The notes under the pieces are model-generated. The model was not told where the DNA came from, did not search any database, and saw nothing but the letters and a program-made list of their open reading frames with translations. DNA of 64,000 nt from Paenibacillus_E qinlingensis_A (GTDB taxonomy: Bacteria > Bacillota > Bacilli > Paenibacillales > NBRC-103111): NCBI RefSeq assembly GCF_031455095.1, contig NZ_JAVDSB010000012.1, positions 62,001 through 126,000 of the forward strand, in the 5' to 3' direction. How positions within the stretch are numbered: the stretch's first letter is position 1; each line of letters starts with the position of its first letter. A program made the position numbers and the translations under genes. Positions 52,067 through 61,125 of this stretch are shown here, piece after piece.

Positions 52067-52831
52067 TTATTCGGCTGATTCTTTTGATTCAGCAGCTAGG
52101 GCAGATGCCGCGGCTTGCTTCAACTGCTCTTGGTGTGTGGACAAAGCTTCTTGTCCAATCACAACTTCACAGCGATGAATATTCATGCCTTGGCCTGCAA
52201 ATTTCGTTTCATACTCGGTCATCACATGATCAGGATGGATCCCATCTACGTGAAGATTCAACGAAATATTGCGCATTCTTAGGCCCATATCCGCGAAGGA
52301 ATTCAATGAAAATTCGAATAAGGATTGCGAATCAGTTTTCAAATGAATTTCGCCTTTTGCGTTCAAAATTTGTTGATATTTGGCAACAAATCCCGGATGC
52401 GTTAGACGTCTGCGTGCATGCTTTTTCTTTGGCCAAGGATCGCTAAAGTTCAAATAAACCCGCTCCAGTTCACCTTCTGCAAAAGCTTCCTCAATATGTT
52501 CGATATTGAACAGCATCAATCTCAGATTAGGAATACTTAGTACAGCATCCTCCTCAGTTTCCACTGTAATCTCGTGAGCAACTTTAGCTTTCTCACTTGC
52601 TTTCCGAATCAATTCATCATACATATCCACACCGATAAAGTTAATGTTGGGATACTTTTTACTCATTTCACTGATAAAGCGCCCTTTGCCCATACCAAGC
52701 TCGGCATGAATTGGGTTATTATTTCCGAATAACTCGGCCCATTTGCCCTTGTAATCCTTGGCATTTAATACAACGAGTTCTTTTTGACGTTCAATATCTT
52801 CTCTAATCCCTTTTCTACCCCGTAAACGCAT
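52067..52831 (-). CDS. trmB: tRNA (guanine-N7)-methyltransferase
   Basis: Methylates G46 of tRNA using SAM. Opening MRLRGRKGIREDI, the SAM loop HAELGMGKGRFI, and the family signature NFSDPWPKKKHARRRLTHP are all present. The start at 52831 follows AGGAGG; the longer frame upstream is not supported. The C-terminal Ala/Glu-rich tail (AAASALAAESKESAE) is longer than in many homologues. 254 residues. Confidence 0.95.
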   Translation of the reverse strand: MRLRGRKGIREDIERQKELVVLNAKDYKGKWAELFGNNNPIHAELGMGKGRFISEMSKKYPNINFIGVDMYDELIRKASEKAKVAHEITVETEEDAVLSIPNLRLMLFNIEHIEEAFAEGELERVYLNFSDPWPKKKHARRRLTHPGFVAKYQQILNAKGEIHLKTDSQSLFEFSLNSFADMGLRMRNISLNLHVDGIHPDHVMTEYETKFAGQGMNIHRCEVVIGQEALSTHQEQLKQAAASALAAESKESAE

Positions 52832-52931
52832 TATCCATTTGCCTCCTACACGTACATGCTTTCGAATACAAATCATAGTCGATTCTATAAAAAAAATCAA
52901 AGCTTTCCTCTAGTAGATGAATGGAAGAATG

Positions 52932-52961
52932 AAAGAAAACACCCTCCGAAATGGAAGGTGC
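52932..52961 (-). terminator. Terminator after the WGxxGxxG-tail protein gene
   Basis: GCACCTTCC / GGAGGGTG stem followed on the minus strand by TTTTCTTTC. Confidence 0.78.
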
Positions 52962-52985
52962 TTCGCGTATAACAGATCAAAATGT

Positions 52986-53612
52986 TTATTTGTAGCTTTC
53001 GTCTCTTCTACTATTACTGCTTCGTAATCCAGCCAAGCCCAATAGACCAACTAGACCTAACCAACCCCAATTACTGCCATTATTATTATCCGTTGTGGCA
53101 TTAGCTCGATAAGAATTAGTTCTATAAGTGCTTGGCGGGGTTGTTCCTATACTTTTCGTGCTCATTCTATCGACCATGTTCGCGCTGCGGTCTACCCCTC
53201 GCTCAACTGCATTGGCTCCGCGCTGTACACCTCGTTCAACCGCGTTAGCTCCTCTTTCAATTGGATTGGTTCCATATCCATTCATATGGTCCATGACCCC
53301 TGTGCCTCTTTCAGTTGTTCCATAGCCATTGTAGGAGTTCGTGTTCGTCAAATTCCCGTTATAAACCCCGTTCGTGCCGTTCCCACTAAAATTCTGAGAG
53401 CCAATGCCGCCACCAAGCCCCATTCCTGGTGAAGTCGCATCATAATTGCTTCCCGTATATCCCGTTGATGTCGTAGTCCCCAATGTCCCAATTGGTGATC
53501 CGTTTCCGATCGCATTGCCCGAATCCATATTCTTGGCCTGAGCACTTGCTGCCCCCATACTTAAAGCTGTCGTCAGTGCTACCGCCAAAGTTATCGTGCG
53601 AAACTTTTTCAT
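52986..53612 (-). CDS. Secreted protein with repeat core and WGxxGxxG-type C-terminal anchor
   Basis: A 208-residue protein. A signal peptide (KKFRTITLAVALTTALSMGAASAQA) is followed by a Gly/Asn/Thr-rich region and then the near-repeats ERGANAVERGVQRGANAVER. The C-terminus is SNWGWLGLVGLLGLAGL followed by RSSNSRRDE, a tripartite tail (WGxxGxxGLxGL, short helix, basic end) known in Gram-positive secreted proteins. It is probably membrane-anchored by that tail. Start: ATG at 53612, with GAGGGG eleven bases upstream. Function unknown. Confidence 0.85.
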   Translation of the reverse strand: MKKFRTITLAVALTTALSMGAASAQAKNMDSGNAIGNGSPIGTLGTTTSTGYTGSNYDATSPGMGLGGGIGSQNFSGNGTNGVYNGNLTNTNSYNGYGTTERGTGVMDHMNGYGTNPIERGANAVERGVQRGANAVERGVDRSANMVDRMSTKSIGTTPPSTYRTNSYRANATTDNNNGSNWGWLGLVGLLGLAGLRSSNSRRDESYK

Positions 53613-53809
53613 GTAGTCCATTTCCCCTCTCAGCTTGTAATTGTGGTGCAAGGTTATCATGCTCGCTTATGAGAGGTTTTATCGGGGGACTTGTTGGAAA
53701 GGCAGGGGTCGCTTTCATGTGTAATTTTCGCTACAATATAGGTTGAAACAAAATAAACGACGACAACGCTGTTTATGGAGAAGCAACAGAAAGAAAGGAT
53801 ACATGTCCT

Positions 53810-54766
53810 ATGTCTACAACGATTCAGGAATCACCTCAGCTTTGGGGAGATAAACGTTTCCATACATGGAATTATGAGATGCGCGATGCCTTCGGGGGGA
53901 AAGTTTTCAAAGTTATGCTAGATGCTGGCTTCACTTGCCCGAACCGTGACGGAAAGATTGCGACAGGCGGTTGCACCTTCTGTAGTGCGCGAGGATCAGG
54001 AGATTTCGCAGGAAGCCGCCGCGATGATCTCGTCACACAGTTTAATAAGATCCGCGATTTGCAGCATCAAAAATGGCCTGAAGCCAACTATATCGGCTAT
54101 TTTCAAGCCTATACGAATACTTACGCGCCTGTTGAAGAGTTGCGAGAGTATTATGAAGAGATCTTAAAACAGCCTGGTGTCGTAGGGTTGTCCATTGCAA
54201 CGCGCCCGGATTGCCTGCCGGATGATGTGATTGAATATTTGGCAGAACTGAATCAACGCACCTATTTATGGATCGAGATGGGCCTGCAAACGGTTCATGA
54301 ATCCACTTCCGTGCTGATTAATCGCGCTCATGACACGCAATGCTATCTAGATGCAGTAGCTAAGCTCCGCAAACATAATATCCGTGTGTGTGCGCATATT
54401 ATTTATGGCTTGCCTGGGGAAACCCATGACATGATGCTGGATACTGGACGAGCGGTTGCTCAAATGGATGTACAAGGCATCAAAATCCATTTGCTTCATC
54501 TCATGCGCAAAACCCCAATGGTGAAGCAATACGAAGCTGGCTTGCTGCAGTTCCTGGAGAAAGATGAATACGTCAAGTTGATTGTCGATACACTTGAAAT
54601 TTTGCCCCCTGAAATGATCGTTCATCGCCTCACAGGGGATGCCCCGCGGGATCTCTTAATCGGACCGATGTGGAGTTTGAAAAAGTGGGAAGTGTTGAAC
54701 GCTTTTGATAAATTGCTCACGGAACGAAATACGTGGCAAGGAAAGTATTGGGCTGGGAAAGTTTGA
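53810..54766 (+). CDS. ytqA: Radical SAM protein, YtqA/TIGR01212 family
   Basis: A radical SAM enzyme of 318 residues. The cluster-binding cysteines lie in CPNRDGKIATGGCTFC, which has longer spacing than the usual CxxxCxxC, as in this family. IYGLPGETHDMM and MDVQGIKIHLLHLM follow. It is followed by ytqB, whose product is reported as a methyltransferase of the tRNA wobble-uridine pathway (MnmM); the YtqA product has been linked to the same pathway as MnmL. The start is the ATG at 53810; the ribosome binding site (AAAGGA) is moderate. Confidence 0.92.
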   Translation: MSTTIQESPQLWGDKRFHTWNYEMRDAFGGKVFKVMLDAGFTCPNRDGKIATGGCTFCSARGSGDFAGSRRDDLVTQFNKIRDLQHQKWPEANYIGYFQAYTNTYAPVEELREYYEEILKQPGVVGLSIATRPDCLPDDVIEYLAELNQRTYLWIEMGLQTVHESTSVLINRAHDTQCYLDAVAKLRKHNIRVCAHIIYGLPGETHDMMLDTGRAVAQMDVQGIKIHLLHLMRKTPMVKQYEAGLLQFLEKDEYVKLIVDTLEILPPEMIVHRLTGDAPRDLLIGPMWSLKKWEVLNAFDKLLTERNTWQGKYWAGKV

Positions 54767-54770
54767 TAGA

Positions 54771-54819
54771 ACAGAGCATCCCGTCCTGATGTAAGGGAAC
54801 TGGGATGCTCTGTTTTTTT
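54771..54819 (+). terminator. Terminator after ytqA
   Basis: A perfect 12-bp stem ACAGAGCATCCC/GGGATGCTCTGT with T7. Confidence 0.92.
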
Positions 54820-54875
54820 AGAGTGCGCTGCAGCGAGGAGCGGTGGTGAAAGCGGGGAGCTGGAGCTGGAGAGCA

Positions 54876-54922
54876 AATAAGGCCCGAAAAGGGCCTTATT
54901 GCGCGGCATTCCGCTGCCGCGC
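54876..54922. repeat. Two adjacent hairpins upstream of ytqB
   Basis: AATAAGGCCC-GAAAA-GGGCCTTATT (54876-54900) is immediately followed by GCGCGGCA/TGCCGCGC (54901-54922). Neither has a T-run. They lie just before the ytqB ribosome binding site and would be in its leader. Confidence 0.75.
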
Positions 54923-54954
54923 AGTTACAAAAGAAAATCGGAGGCACTACACAC

Positions 54955-55527
54955 ATGGGATTCGTTTCAGTTCTGAGTTATGTACACCAGCTAATTGGAC
55001 AACGCGTCCAGCCTGGTGATACCGTTATAGATGCCACGCTCGGCACTGGCGTGGACGCCTTGTTCATGGCGAAGCTCGTAGGCGCCCGCGGCAGCGTCTA
55101 CGGCTTCGATATCCAGCAGGCTGCGCTGGATCAAACCAGTGAACGTCTGGCGAAGGAGCAGCCAGACGCCCAAGTGCACATGAGCTTGTGCAGCCATGCG
55201 CTCATGGAAGCGGCAGTGCCGCAAGACCGCCACGGCAAGGTTGCCGCGGTCACCTTCAATCTCGGCTACCTGCCAGGAGCCGATTCCGCCATCATCACCG
55301 AGCAGGCATCGACGATTCCTGCTCTCGAGGCCGCCCTCCGCCTGCTGCGCAAAGGCGGAATCGTGACCATCGTGCTGTACAGCGGGCACGATGGCGGGTC
55401 CGAAGAAGCCGCAGCGGTCGAGCGCTGGGCTTCTCAACTGCCGCTCGCAGCGTTTCAAGTGCTGCGGTATCAATTCGCCAATCGCAGCGCCTCCGCGCCG
55501 TATCTCTTGGCTCTAGAAAAAAGATAG
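54955..55527 (+). CDS. ytqB: SAM-dependent methyltransferase, YtqB/MnmM family
   Basis: A class I SAM methyltransferase of 190 residues. DATLGTGVDALFMA is the SAM loop, GFDIQQAALDQT the acidic motif, and FNLGYLPGADSAI the family signature. YtqB of Bacillus is reported as MnmM, which makes 5-methylaminomethyl-2-thiouridine in tRNA. CGGAGG precedes the ATG. It is adjacent to ytqA but the two are separated by a terminator and a hairpin pair. The base composition is richer in G+C than in flanking genes. Confidence 0.92.
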   Translation: MGFVSVLSYVHQLIGQRVQPGDTVIDATLGTGVDALFMAKLVGARGSVYGFDIQQAALDQTSERLAKEQPDAQVHMSLCSHALMEAAVPQDRHGKVAAVTFNLGYLPGADSAIITEQASTIPALEAALRLLRKGGIVTIVLYSGHDGGSEEAAAVERWASQLPLAAFQVLRYQFANRSASAPYLLALEKR

Positions 55528-55599
55528 CCACATGATATAATGCTAGAGTGGAATAAATGACAGAATGATAGAATAGACTAGGGGAAAGTAGGGATTGTT

Positions 55600-56565
55600 T
55601 TGAAATCATACCCGTTACAATTTCAACCTGAAATGAAAGAACGTGTTTGGGGAGGCAGAACCCTCGAACGCTTCGGCTTTGAGCTGCCGGAAGGCGCAAT
55701 CGGTGAAGGCTGGATGATCGGCGATCACCCGAACGGAACTACGAAAGTCATCAATGGCGAATTAGCTGGCTTAGGTCTAGACGAAATTCGTGAAAAATAC
55801 GGCAAAACGCTTTTCGGCACCAAAGGATTTTCTGAGAAAAACGGCCGTTTTCCACTCCTAATTAAATTGCTAGATTGTGAAGATGATCTGTCGGTACAAG
55901 TCCATCCAAATGATCACTACGAAAACCTTGCGGCTGGTGAACTTGGCAAAACTGAAATGTGGTACATTCTCGATGCGAAACCAGGCGCCAAAATTATATA
56001 TGGCATGAAAGAAGGCGTGACGCGGGAGAGCCTTGCAGAAGCAATTGCGGAGAACCGCATTATGGATTGCTTGCAAGAAGTTCCTGTCGAAGCTGGAGAT
56101 TCCTTCTACATACCGGCTGGAACGGTTCACGCGTTAGGTGCAGGTGTGCTCGTAGCTGAAATTCAACAAAACTCGGATACAACGTACCGCTTGTATGATT
56201 ACAACCGTCCAGGCTTGGATGGCAAAATGCGTGAGCTGCACATCGAGGATTCCCTCAATGTCATCGCGTATGAAGGTTCAGGCTCCACACGCATGAAGAC
56301 TGATTTGACGGAAGCAGGCACATGGTTGACGCTCGCTTCATCTCCTTTTTTCACTGTGGAAAAAGGTCTGGTAGGTCCGCAATGGGAACTCACAACGACG
56401 CCAGAAAGCTTCGTGATCCTTGTGATCGCAGATGGTAACGGAACGTTGCAGTGGGCAGACGGTCAGATCGCGACGAAGCCAGGTGACTGTTTCTTACTTC
56501 CTGCTGATTTGGGCAGCTACTCACTTGAGGGCAAAATGACAGTAATTCGCAGTTATTTGCCATAA
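55600..56565 (+). CDS. manA: Mannose-6-phosphate isomerase, class I
   Basis: Interconverts fructose 6-phosphate and mannose 6-phosphate with Zn2+. The metal motif LSVQVHPNDHYEN is present along with KTEMWYILDAKPGA and the family's C-terminal cupin segment PAGTVHALGAG. 321 residues is the short Bacillus type. Translation starts at TTG (55600); AGGGGAAAG lies about 16 bases before it. Confidence 0.94.
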   Translation: MKSYPLQFQPEMKERVWGGRTLERFGFELPEGAIGEGWMIGDHPNGTTKVINGELAGLGLDEIREKYGKTLFGTKGFSEKNGRFPLLIKLLDCEDDLSVQVHPNDHYENLAAGELGKTEMWYILDAKPGAKIIYGMKEGVTRESLAEAIAENRIMDCLQEVPVEAGDSFYIPAGTVHALGAGVLVAEIQQNSDTTYRLYDYNRPGLDGKMRELHIEDSLNVIAYEGSGSTRMKTDLTEAGTWLTLASSPFFTVEKGLVGPQWELTTTPESFVILVIADGNGTLQWADGQIATKPGDCFLLPADLGSYSLEGKMTVIRSYLP

Positions 56566-56589
56566 TAGATATTATTTCGCTAAGTAATG

Positions 56590-56647
56590 AAAAAAAGCTC
56601 TCTGATAGCAGCCGCGGTTGACGGGCACTGTCAGAGAGCTTTTATTT
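56590..56647. terminator. Bidirectional terminator between manA and guaB-like gene
   Basis: AAAAGCTCTCTGA / TCAGAGAGCTTTT with A-run left and T-run right. Confidence 0.9.
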
Positions 56648-56654
56648 ATCGGTG

Positions 56655-58157
56655 TTAGTGTTCTTCCGTCAGGCTACTTTCTTTCAGGATTACGTCGTGT
56701 GCTCCGCCTTCAACGAGTGATGTTGCGGATACGAGCGCAATTCTTGCATTTTGCTTCAATTCATCCAGCGTCAAGGAACCGCAGTTGCACATGGTGGACT
56801 TAATTTTACCCAAAGTCTTGTCCAAGTTTTCTTGCAGACTTCCCGCATAAGGAACGTAGGAATCTACGCCTTCTTCGAATAGAAGCTTGCTCTTGCCGCC
56901 AGTGTCGTAACGCTGCCAGTTACGTGCACGATTGGAACCTTCGCCCCAATATTCCTTCACGAAATTGTTGCCAACTTTCAGCTTGCGAGTTGGACTCTCA
57001 TCGAAACGTGCAAAGTACCTACCCAGCATAACGAAGTCAGCACCCATCGCCAAAGCAAGGGTCACATGGTAGTCGTGTACGATACCACCATCGGAACAGA
57101 TCGGAACATAGATCCCTGTTTCTCTGAAGTACTCGTCTCTCGCTTCAACAACCTCCATCACAGAGGAAGCTTGGCCGCGGCCAATCCCTTTTTGTTCCCG
57201 TGTAATACAGATGGATCCGCCGCCGATTCCTACTTTAATAAAGTCAGCACCTGACTCTACAAGGTAGCGGAAGCCCTCACGGTCAACGACGTTACCTGCG
57301 CCGATTTTGACATCAAAATTCTGCTTCACATACTGCACAGTCTCATGCTGCCATTCGCTGTAACCGTCCGAAGAATCGATAACAAGAATGTCTACGCCCG
57401 CTTCAACTAACGCAGGAACTCGCTCTGTATAATCCTTCGTGTTGATCCCGGCGCCGACAATATAGCTCTTATTCTTATCTAGAAGTTCCATCGGGTTTTC
57501 TTTGTGCTCATCGTAATCCTTACGGAAAACGAGCGTGTCGAGTTTCCCGTTCTCATCCACAATCGGCAAGCAGTTCAGCTTGTGATCCCAGATCAGATTG
57601 TTCGCTTCGGACAACGTAATCCCTGACTTTCCATAAATTAACTTCTCAAAAGGTGTCATGAACTCCGAAATTTTACGATCTTGCGAGTCGCGGCTCTTGC
57701 GGTAGTCACGACCTGTTACGATCCCGAGCAATTTTCCGTTCGCTGTCCCATCGTCGGTAATCGCAACTGTCGAATGGCCTGTCTCTTCTTTCAATGCCAA
57801 CACATCACTAAGTGAATGTTCAGGCGTCAAGTTGGAGCGGCTTACAACGAAACCTGCCTTGTACCCTTTAACCTTGCGCACCATCTGAGCTTGTTCTTCA
57901 ATCGACTGAGAGCCGAAAATGAACGAAATCCCGCCACTACGCGCCAATGCAATAGCCATTCCATCATCGGATACGGCTTGCATGACAGCAGAAGAAAACG
58001 GGATATTCAGTGAGATCGCAGGTTCCTCACCTTTATTAAACTTAACTAGCGGGGTCTTCAACTTTACATTAGCCGGTGTACATGCCTTCGTCGTCAGGTT
58101 TGGAATCAACAGGAACTCACTAAACGTACGCGATGGTTCCATATAATACGTAGCCAC
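56655..58157 (-). CDS. guaB: IMP dehydrogenase
   Basis: Oxidises IMP to XMP with NAD+. Residues about 110-225 form the CBS pair; the barrel shows GAGNVVDREGFRY, the loop with the active-site Cys in GIGGGSICITREQKGIGRGQ, and SDGGIVHDYH. The flap segment contains RARNWQRYDTGGKSKLLFEEG. 500 residues. The sequence differs from the usual Bacillales GuaB (for example the insertions around SRDSQDRKISEFM) and resembles the protist-like IMPDH group, so it may be a second copy. GAGGAGG precedes the ATG. Confidence 0.92.
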   Translation of the reverse strand: MATYYMEPSRTFSEFLLIPNLTTKACTPANVKLKTPLVKFNKGEEPAISLNIPFSSAVMQAVSDDGMAIALARSGGISFIFGSQSIEEQAQMVRKVKGYKAGFVVSRSNLTPEHSLSDVLALKEETGHSTVAITDDGTANGKLLGIVTGRDYRKSRDSQDRKISEFMTPFEKLIYGKSGITLSEANNLIWDHKLNCLPIVDENGKLDTLVFRKDYDEHKENPMELLDKNKSYIVGAGINTKDYTERVPALVEAGVDILVIDSSDGYSEWQHETVQYVKQNFDVKIGAGNVVDREGFRYLVESGADFIKVGIGGGSICITREQKGIGRGQASSVMEVVEARDEYFRETGIYVPICSDGGIVHDYHVTLALAMGADFVMLGRYFARFDESPTRKLKVGNNFVKEYWGEGSNRARNWQRYDTGGKSKLLFEEGVDSYVPYAGSLQENLDKTLGKIKSTMCNCGSLTLDELKQNARIALVSATSLVEGGAHDVILKESSLTEEH

Positions 58158-58310
58158 TTTACAATTTCCTCCTCATATAGGGATCTTTGAGCGCAACTCA
58201 AAGTCTCTCCTTCGATTGATCCATAGGTAAATTTTTATAATCTTATCACTGAACCTTACCTGTGGTCAATGGATTTTTTAGGGAAATGTTCAGTAGGCTG
58301 CGAATCGATG

Positions 58311-58736
58311 TTATTTCTTCCAAATCTGCGGCTCAGAGCCATGACTCGAATATTCCATATAATACGGGGACACGTCCATCACGACATAGTCAGGATCATG
58401 CGGTCCGTCAAACCATTGTTTCATTTCGTCTTTCCATAGCTTCTCCCGAAGCGCATTGTCCGAAGAAATCGTCGCTGTTGCCTGAATTTGCAAAATATGC
58501 GGCGTTGATTTGCCATCATAACCCACAAGAATATGCACATGAGGATTTTCTTGAAGTTCTTCCACCTTATCTGTTTTTTTGCTCGTCGTTAAATAAATCT
58601 CTAATCCTTCATGAAACAAAGCCATATAGCGCACCTTTGGCTTGTTACCGTCAATTGTCGCAAAGGAGCACACTTGATTGGTGTTCAGCACTCCAATGAT
58701 TTGCTCTTCGAGTTGTGCGTTTTTGGTTTCGATCAT
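58311..58736 (-). CDS. Pyridoxamine 5'-phosphate oxidase-like flavin protein
   Basis: A 141-residue protein of the PNPOx/general stress protein 26-like split-barrel family, probably binding FMN or F420. VCSFATIDGNKPKVRYMALFHEGLEIYLTTSKKTDKVEELQENP is the typical core (given here in fragments: FATIDG, YMALFHE, TTSKKTDKV). Start at ATG 58736 after AAAGGAGA; a frame six codons longer is not supported. Function unproven. Confidence 0.82.
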   Translation of the reverse strand: MIETKNAQLEEQIIGVLNTNQVCSFATIDGNKPKVRYMALFHEGLEIYLTTSKKTDKVEELQENPHVHILVGYDGKSTPHILQIQATATISSDNALREKLWKDEMKQWFDGPHDPDYVVMDVSPYYMEYSSHGSEPQIWKK

Positions 58737-58816
58737 AGCTAGCTCTCCTTTCAATTTTCAATCTTCTTCAACTACCCTATATTACCCAGATGGGCGCGTG
58801 TTCAATCGGTTTATGC

Positions 58817-58851
58817 GAAAAAAATCCCTCTCACGTCAGGGTGAGAGGGAT
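58817..58851 (-). terminator. Terminator after the B12-radical SAM gene
   Basis: A perfect 11-bp stem ATCCCTCTCAC/GTGAGAGGGAT followed on the minus strand by seven T. Confidence 0.92.
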
Positions 58852-58857
58852 GTGTTG

Positions 58858-60621
58858 CTAGATCGTTGCCAGTTGCTGCAACGGCATCGTATAGTAGGAC
58901 GCCGGCTTCTGCGCGTCAGGCGGGAAGTGCACGACAAGCAGCTCCTTGCTGCTTTGGTCGAGTTCACCGCTTTGCAGGTACGTCTGCAAAGCGAACGGCA
59001 ACACCTCAAGCATGCAATGCTTGTGGAGGTCTTTTTCATTGATGCGGAGACTAGCGAAGTCTCCGCTTGCGAGCTCAGGCTGCTCCGCCAGCAGCTTGAG
59101 GTACGCATTCTGTTCGGACTTCTCCAAGGTGAAGTCCCACCAGATTTTGCGCGGCTTATATTTATGGCCGAGGAAGTAATCGAGCTTCATCAGGCCTTCG
59201 ATGATGTGCATGTTGTTCGTCCCGCGATGCGTCAGGAACTCGTGCAAACGAGTGAACAGATCCTCGAGCTGATGCCCGATCTTCTGCCAACCGCGGCCTT
59301 CCCAGAAGTCGCCGAATTCTTGGAAGAAGTCGAACGCCGAAGCGAACTCTTTGGCGATCAAGTGCTTCACCGTATGATCCATCCGGTGGGCGTTCCAATA
59401 TTTCTCGAGCACATCCTCCACACGCTTGATTCGAATCAAATCAGTGAATGGGAGGATGTCGTTGCCGAGAATCTCGTAAGGCGCGTGGTCCATATAAATA
59501 TAGCCATATTTATGGGCATCGTTACGCATACCTGTGCCGCGCAGCATTTTGAGGAAACCGAGTTGCAGCTCTTCCGGCCCTAGCTCGAATACATCATTAA
59601 ACGTCTTACGGAACGAGTTGTAATCCTCTTCCGGCAGACCTGCGATGAGATCAAGATGCTGATCGATTTTGAGGCTATTTTTTACCTTAGACACGGTACG
59701 GCTCAGTTTGAAGAAGTTCTGCCTCCGCTGCACGAGGTCATTCGTCGTGTCGTTCGTCGATTGCACACCGATCTCGAAACGGAACGTGCCTGGCGGGGCA
59801 TTTTCAGCTAAATAGTCAAGAACCTCAGGTCGCATAATATCCGCCGTAATCTCGAATTGGAACACGGTACCGCGATGATTCTGGATAAGGAATTCAAAGA
59901 TTTCCATCGCATAGTCCCGTTTAATATTAAACGTACGATCCACGAATTTGATCAACTTCGCGCCCGAATCAATCAGGTACAGCAGATCTGCCTTCGTCCG
60001 CTCCATATCAAAATACCGCACGCCTACCTCGATGCTCGATAAGCAGAATTGACAGGAGAACGGGCAGCCACGGCTCGTCTCGAAATAGACGACACGATTG
60101 GCTAGGCTAGGAAGATCTTCCTTGAACCGATGCGGCGACGGGATATCATCCAGCTTCAGTTTAGGTCTACCTGGCATCAAAATCACTTCTTGTTCCTTAC
60201 GGTAGGCAACACCATAGACGAAATGGTATTTACGCGTCGTTGAAATTTCGGTGAGCAGCTGATGGAACGTTTCTTCCCCTTCGCCCATCACGATGAAATC
60301 AACCTCCGGAATGCGCTCCATCCAGTAGTCCGTATCGTAAGAAACCTCGGGTCCACCGAGGACGATGATAAGTTCGGGTCTGATCTTTTTGATCATTTTG
60401 ATAATATTGATCGTCTCTTCGATGTTCCATATGTAACAGGAAAAGCCTAGTACGTCTGGCGCCTTCTGGTAGATGTCGGAGACGACGTTCATGACGGGAT
60501 CTTTGATCGTATATTCGGATATTTCAACATCAAAATCCTTCTCGCAAAACGCCTTCAGATAGCGCAAAGCCAAGGAGGTATGAATGAATTTGGCGTTCAG
60601 TGTGGATACAAGTACCTTCAT
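58858..60621 (-). CDS. B12-binding domain radical SAM protein with DUF4080 tail
   Basis: A 587-residue enzyme. Residues about 1-140 form a cobalamin-binding domain (SCYIWNIEETI, VLGGPEVSYD). The radical SAM domain holds the CxxxCxxC in ETSRGCPFSCQFCLS. The C-terminal part (from about 400) fits DUF4080. Substrate unknown. The start ATG (60621) has GAGGTTTTTTTC before it. The coding stretch at 58880-59400 is rich in G+C and produces a long false frame on the + strand. Confidence 0.9.
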   Translation of the reverse strand: MKVLVSTLNAKFIHTSLALRYLKAFCEKDFDVEISEYTIKDPVMNVVSDIYQKAPDVLGFSCYIWNIEETINIIKMIKKIRPELIIVLGGPEVSYDTDYWMERIPEVDFIVMGEGEETFHQLLTEISTTRKYHFVYGVAYRKEQEVILMPGRPKLKLDDIPSPHRFKEDLPSLANRVVYFETSRGCPFSCQFCLSSIEVGVRYFDMERTKADLLYLIDSGAKLIKFVDRTFNIKRDYAMEIFEFLIQNHRGTVFQFEITADIMRPEVLDYLAENAPPGTFRFEIGVQSTNDTTNDLVQRRQNFFKLSRTVSKVKNSLKIDQHLDLIAGLPEEDYNSFRKTFNDVFELGPEELQLGFLKMLRGTGMRNDAHKYGYIYMDHAPYEILGNDILPFTDLIRIKRVEDVLEKYWNAHRMDHTVKHLIAKEFASAFDFFQEFGDFWEGRGWQKIGHQLEDLFTRLHEFLTHRGTNNMHIIEGLMKLDYFLGHKYKPRKIWWDFTLEKSEQNAYLKLLAEQPELASGDFASLRINEKDLHKHCMLEVLPFALQTYLQSGELDQSSKELLVVHFPPDAQKPASYYTMPLQQLATI

Positions 60622-60770
60622 ATGAAAAAAACCTCGTTCTATTCTGGGTTATCGTGCCTTTTAATTCTACACGAAAACGACGGAAATACAAAGGAAAGCC
60701 CTCCCATGCGGGACGACTTGTGCAGTGTTTTGAGCAGGTGGGGACAGTCGTTCCGACAAATAAAGCGTTG

Positions 60771-60995
60771 TTAGAGGACCATATCGTCGTCCAAATGTGG
60801 GGCTTCATAGGGGAATTGCAAGTAGGAGGCTTCTTCGATGGCATTTTTCCAACGTTCTGCGTGAGCATACAACTGTTGTTCGACTTCCTGAATTTTCTGA
60901 TGGATGGCATCGGCTGATTCTGCCGGTTCACGTTGCAGCGATTGCTGCAGGGTGCTGCGTTCTTCGAACCATTGCGTTAATTGGTATAAAAGCAT
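60771..60995 (-). CDS. Small hypothetical protein, coiled-coil-like
   Basis: A 74-residue acidic, mainly helical protein (EERSTLQQSLQREPAESADAIHQKIQEVEQQL region, heptad-like) ending in a strand-like tail (FPYEAPHLDDDMVL). GAGAGGCGG lies about seven bases before the ATG. I cannot assign a family. Confidence 0.7.
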   Translation of the reverse strand: MLLYQLTQWFEERSTLQQSLQREPAESADAIHQKIQEVEQQLYAHAERWKNAIEEASYLQFPYEAPHLDDDMVL

Positions 60996-61125
60996 AAGAA
61001 ACCGCCTCTCACACGTAAGCTATGTGTGTTAGTGTTCCCTGATTTGTGGAGGTGTATTCGGTGGGGGTACACAACCTCCCTCCAGTCCTGACACATACCG
61101 ACCGACACATGACTAACTGGAAAAC

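Noticed and set aside
58158..58260. A purine riboswitch before the IMP dehydrogenase gene
   Set aside because: Only a simple hairpin CTTTGAG/CTCAAAG is visible; the purine-aptamer core is not there.
58678..59583. A 301-codon open frame on the + strand opposite the radical SAM gene
   Set aside because: It is a shadow of the GC-rich coding sequence on the minus strand; no ribosome binding site and no family resemblance.
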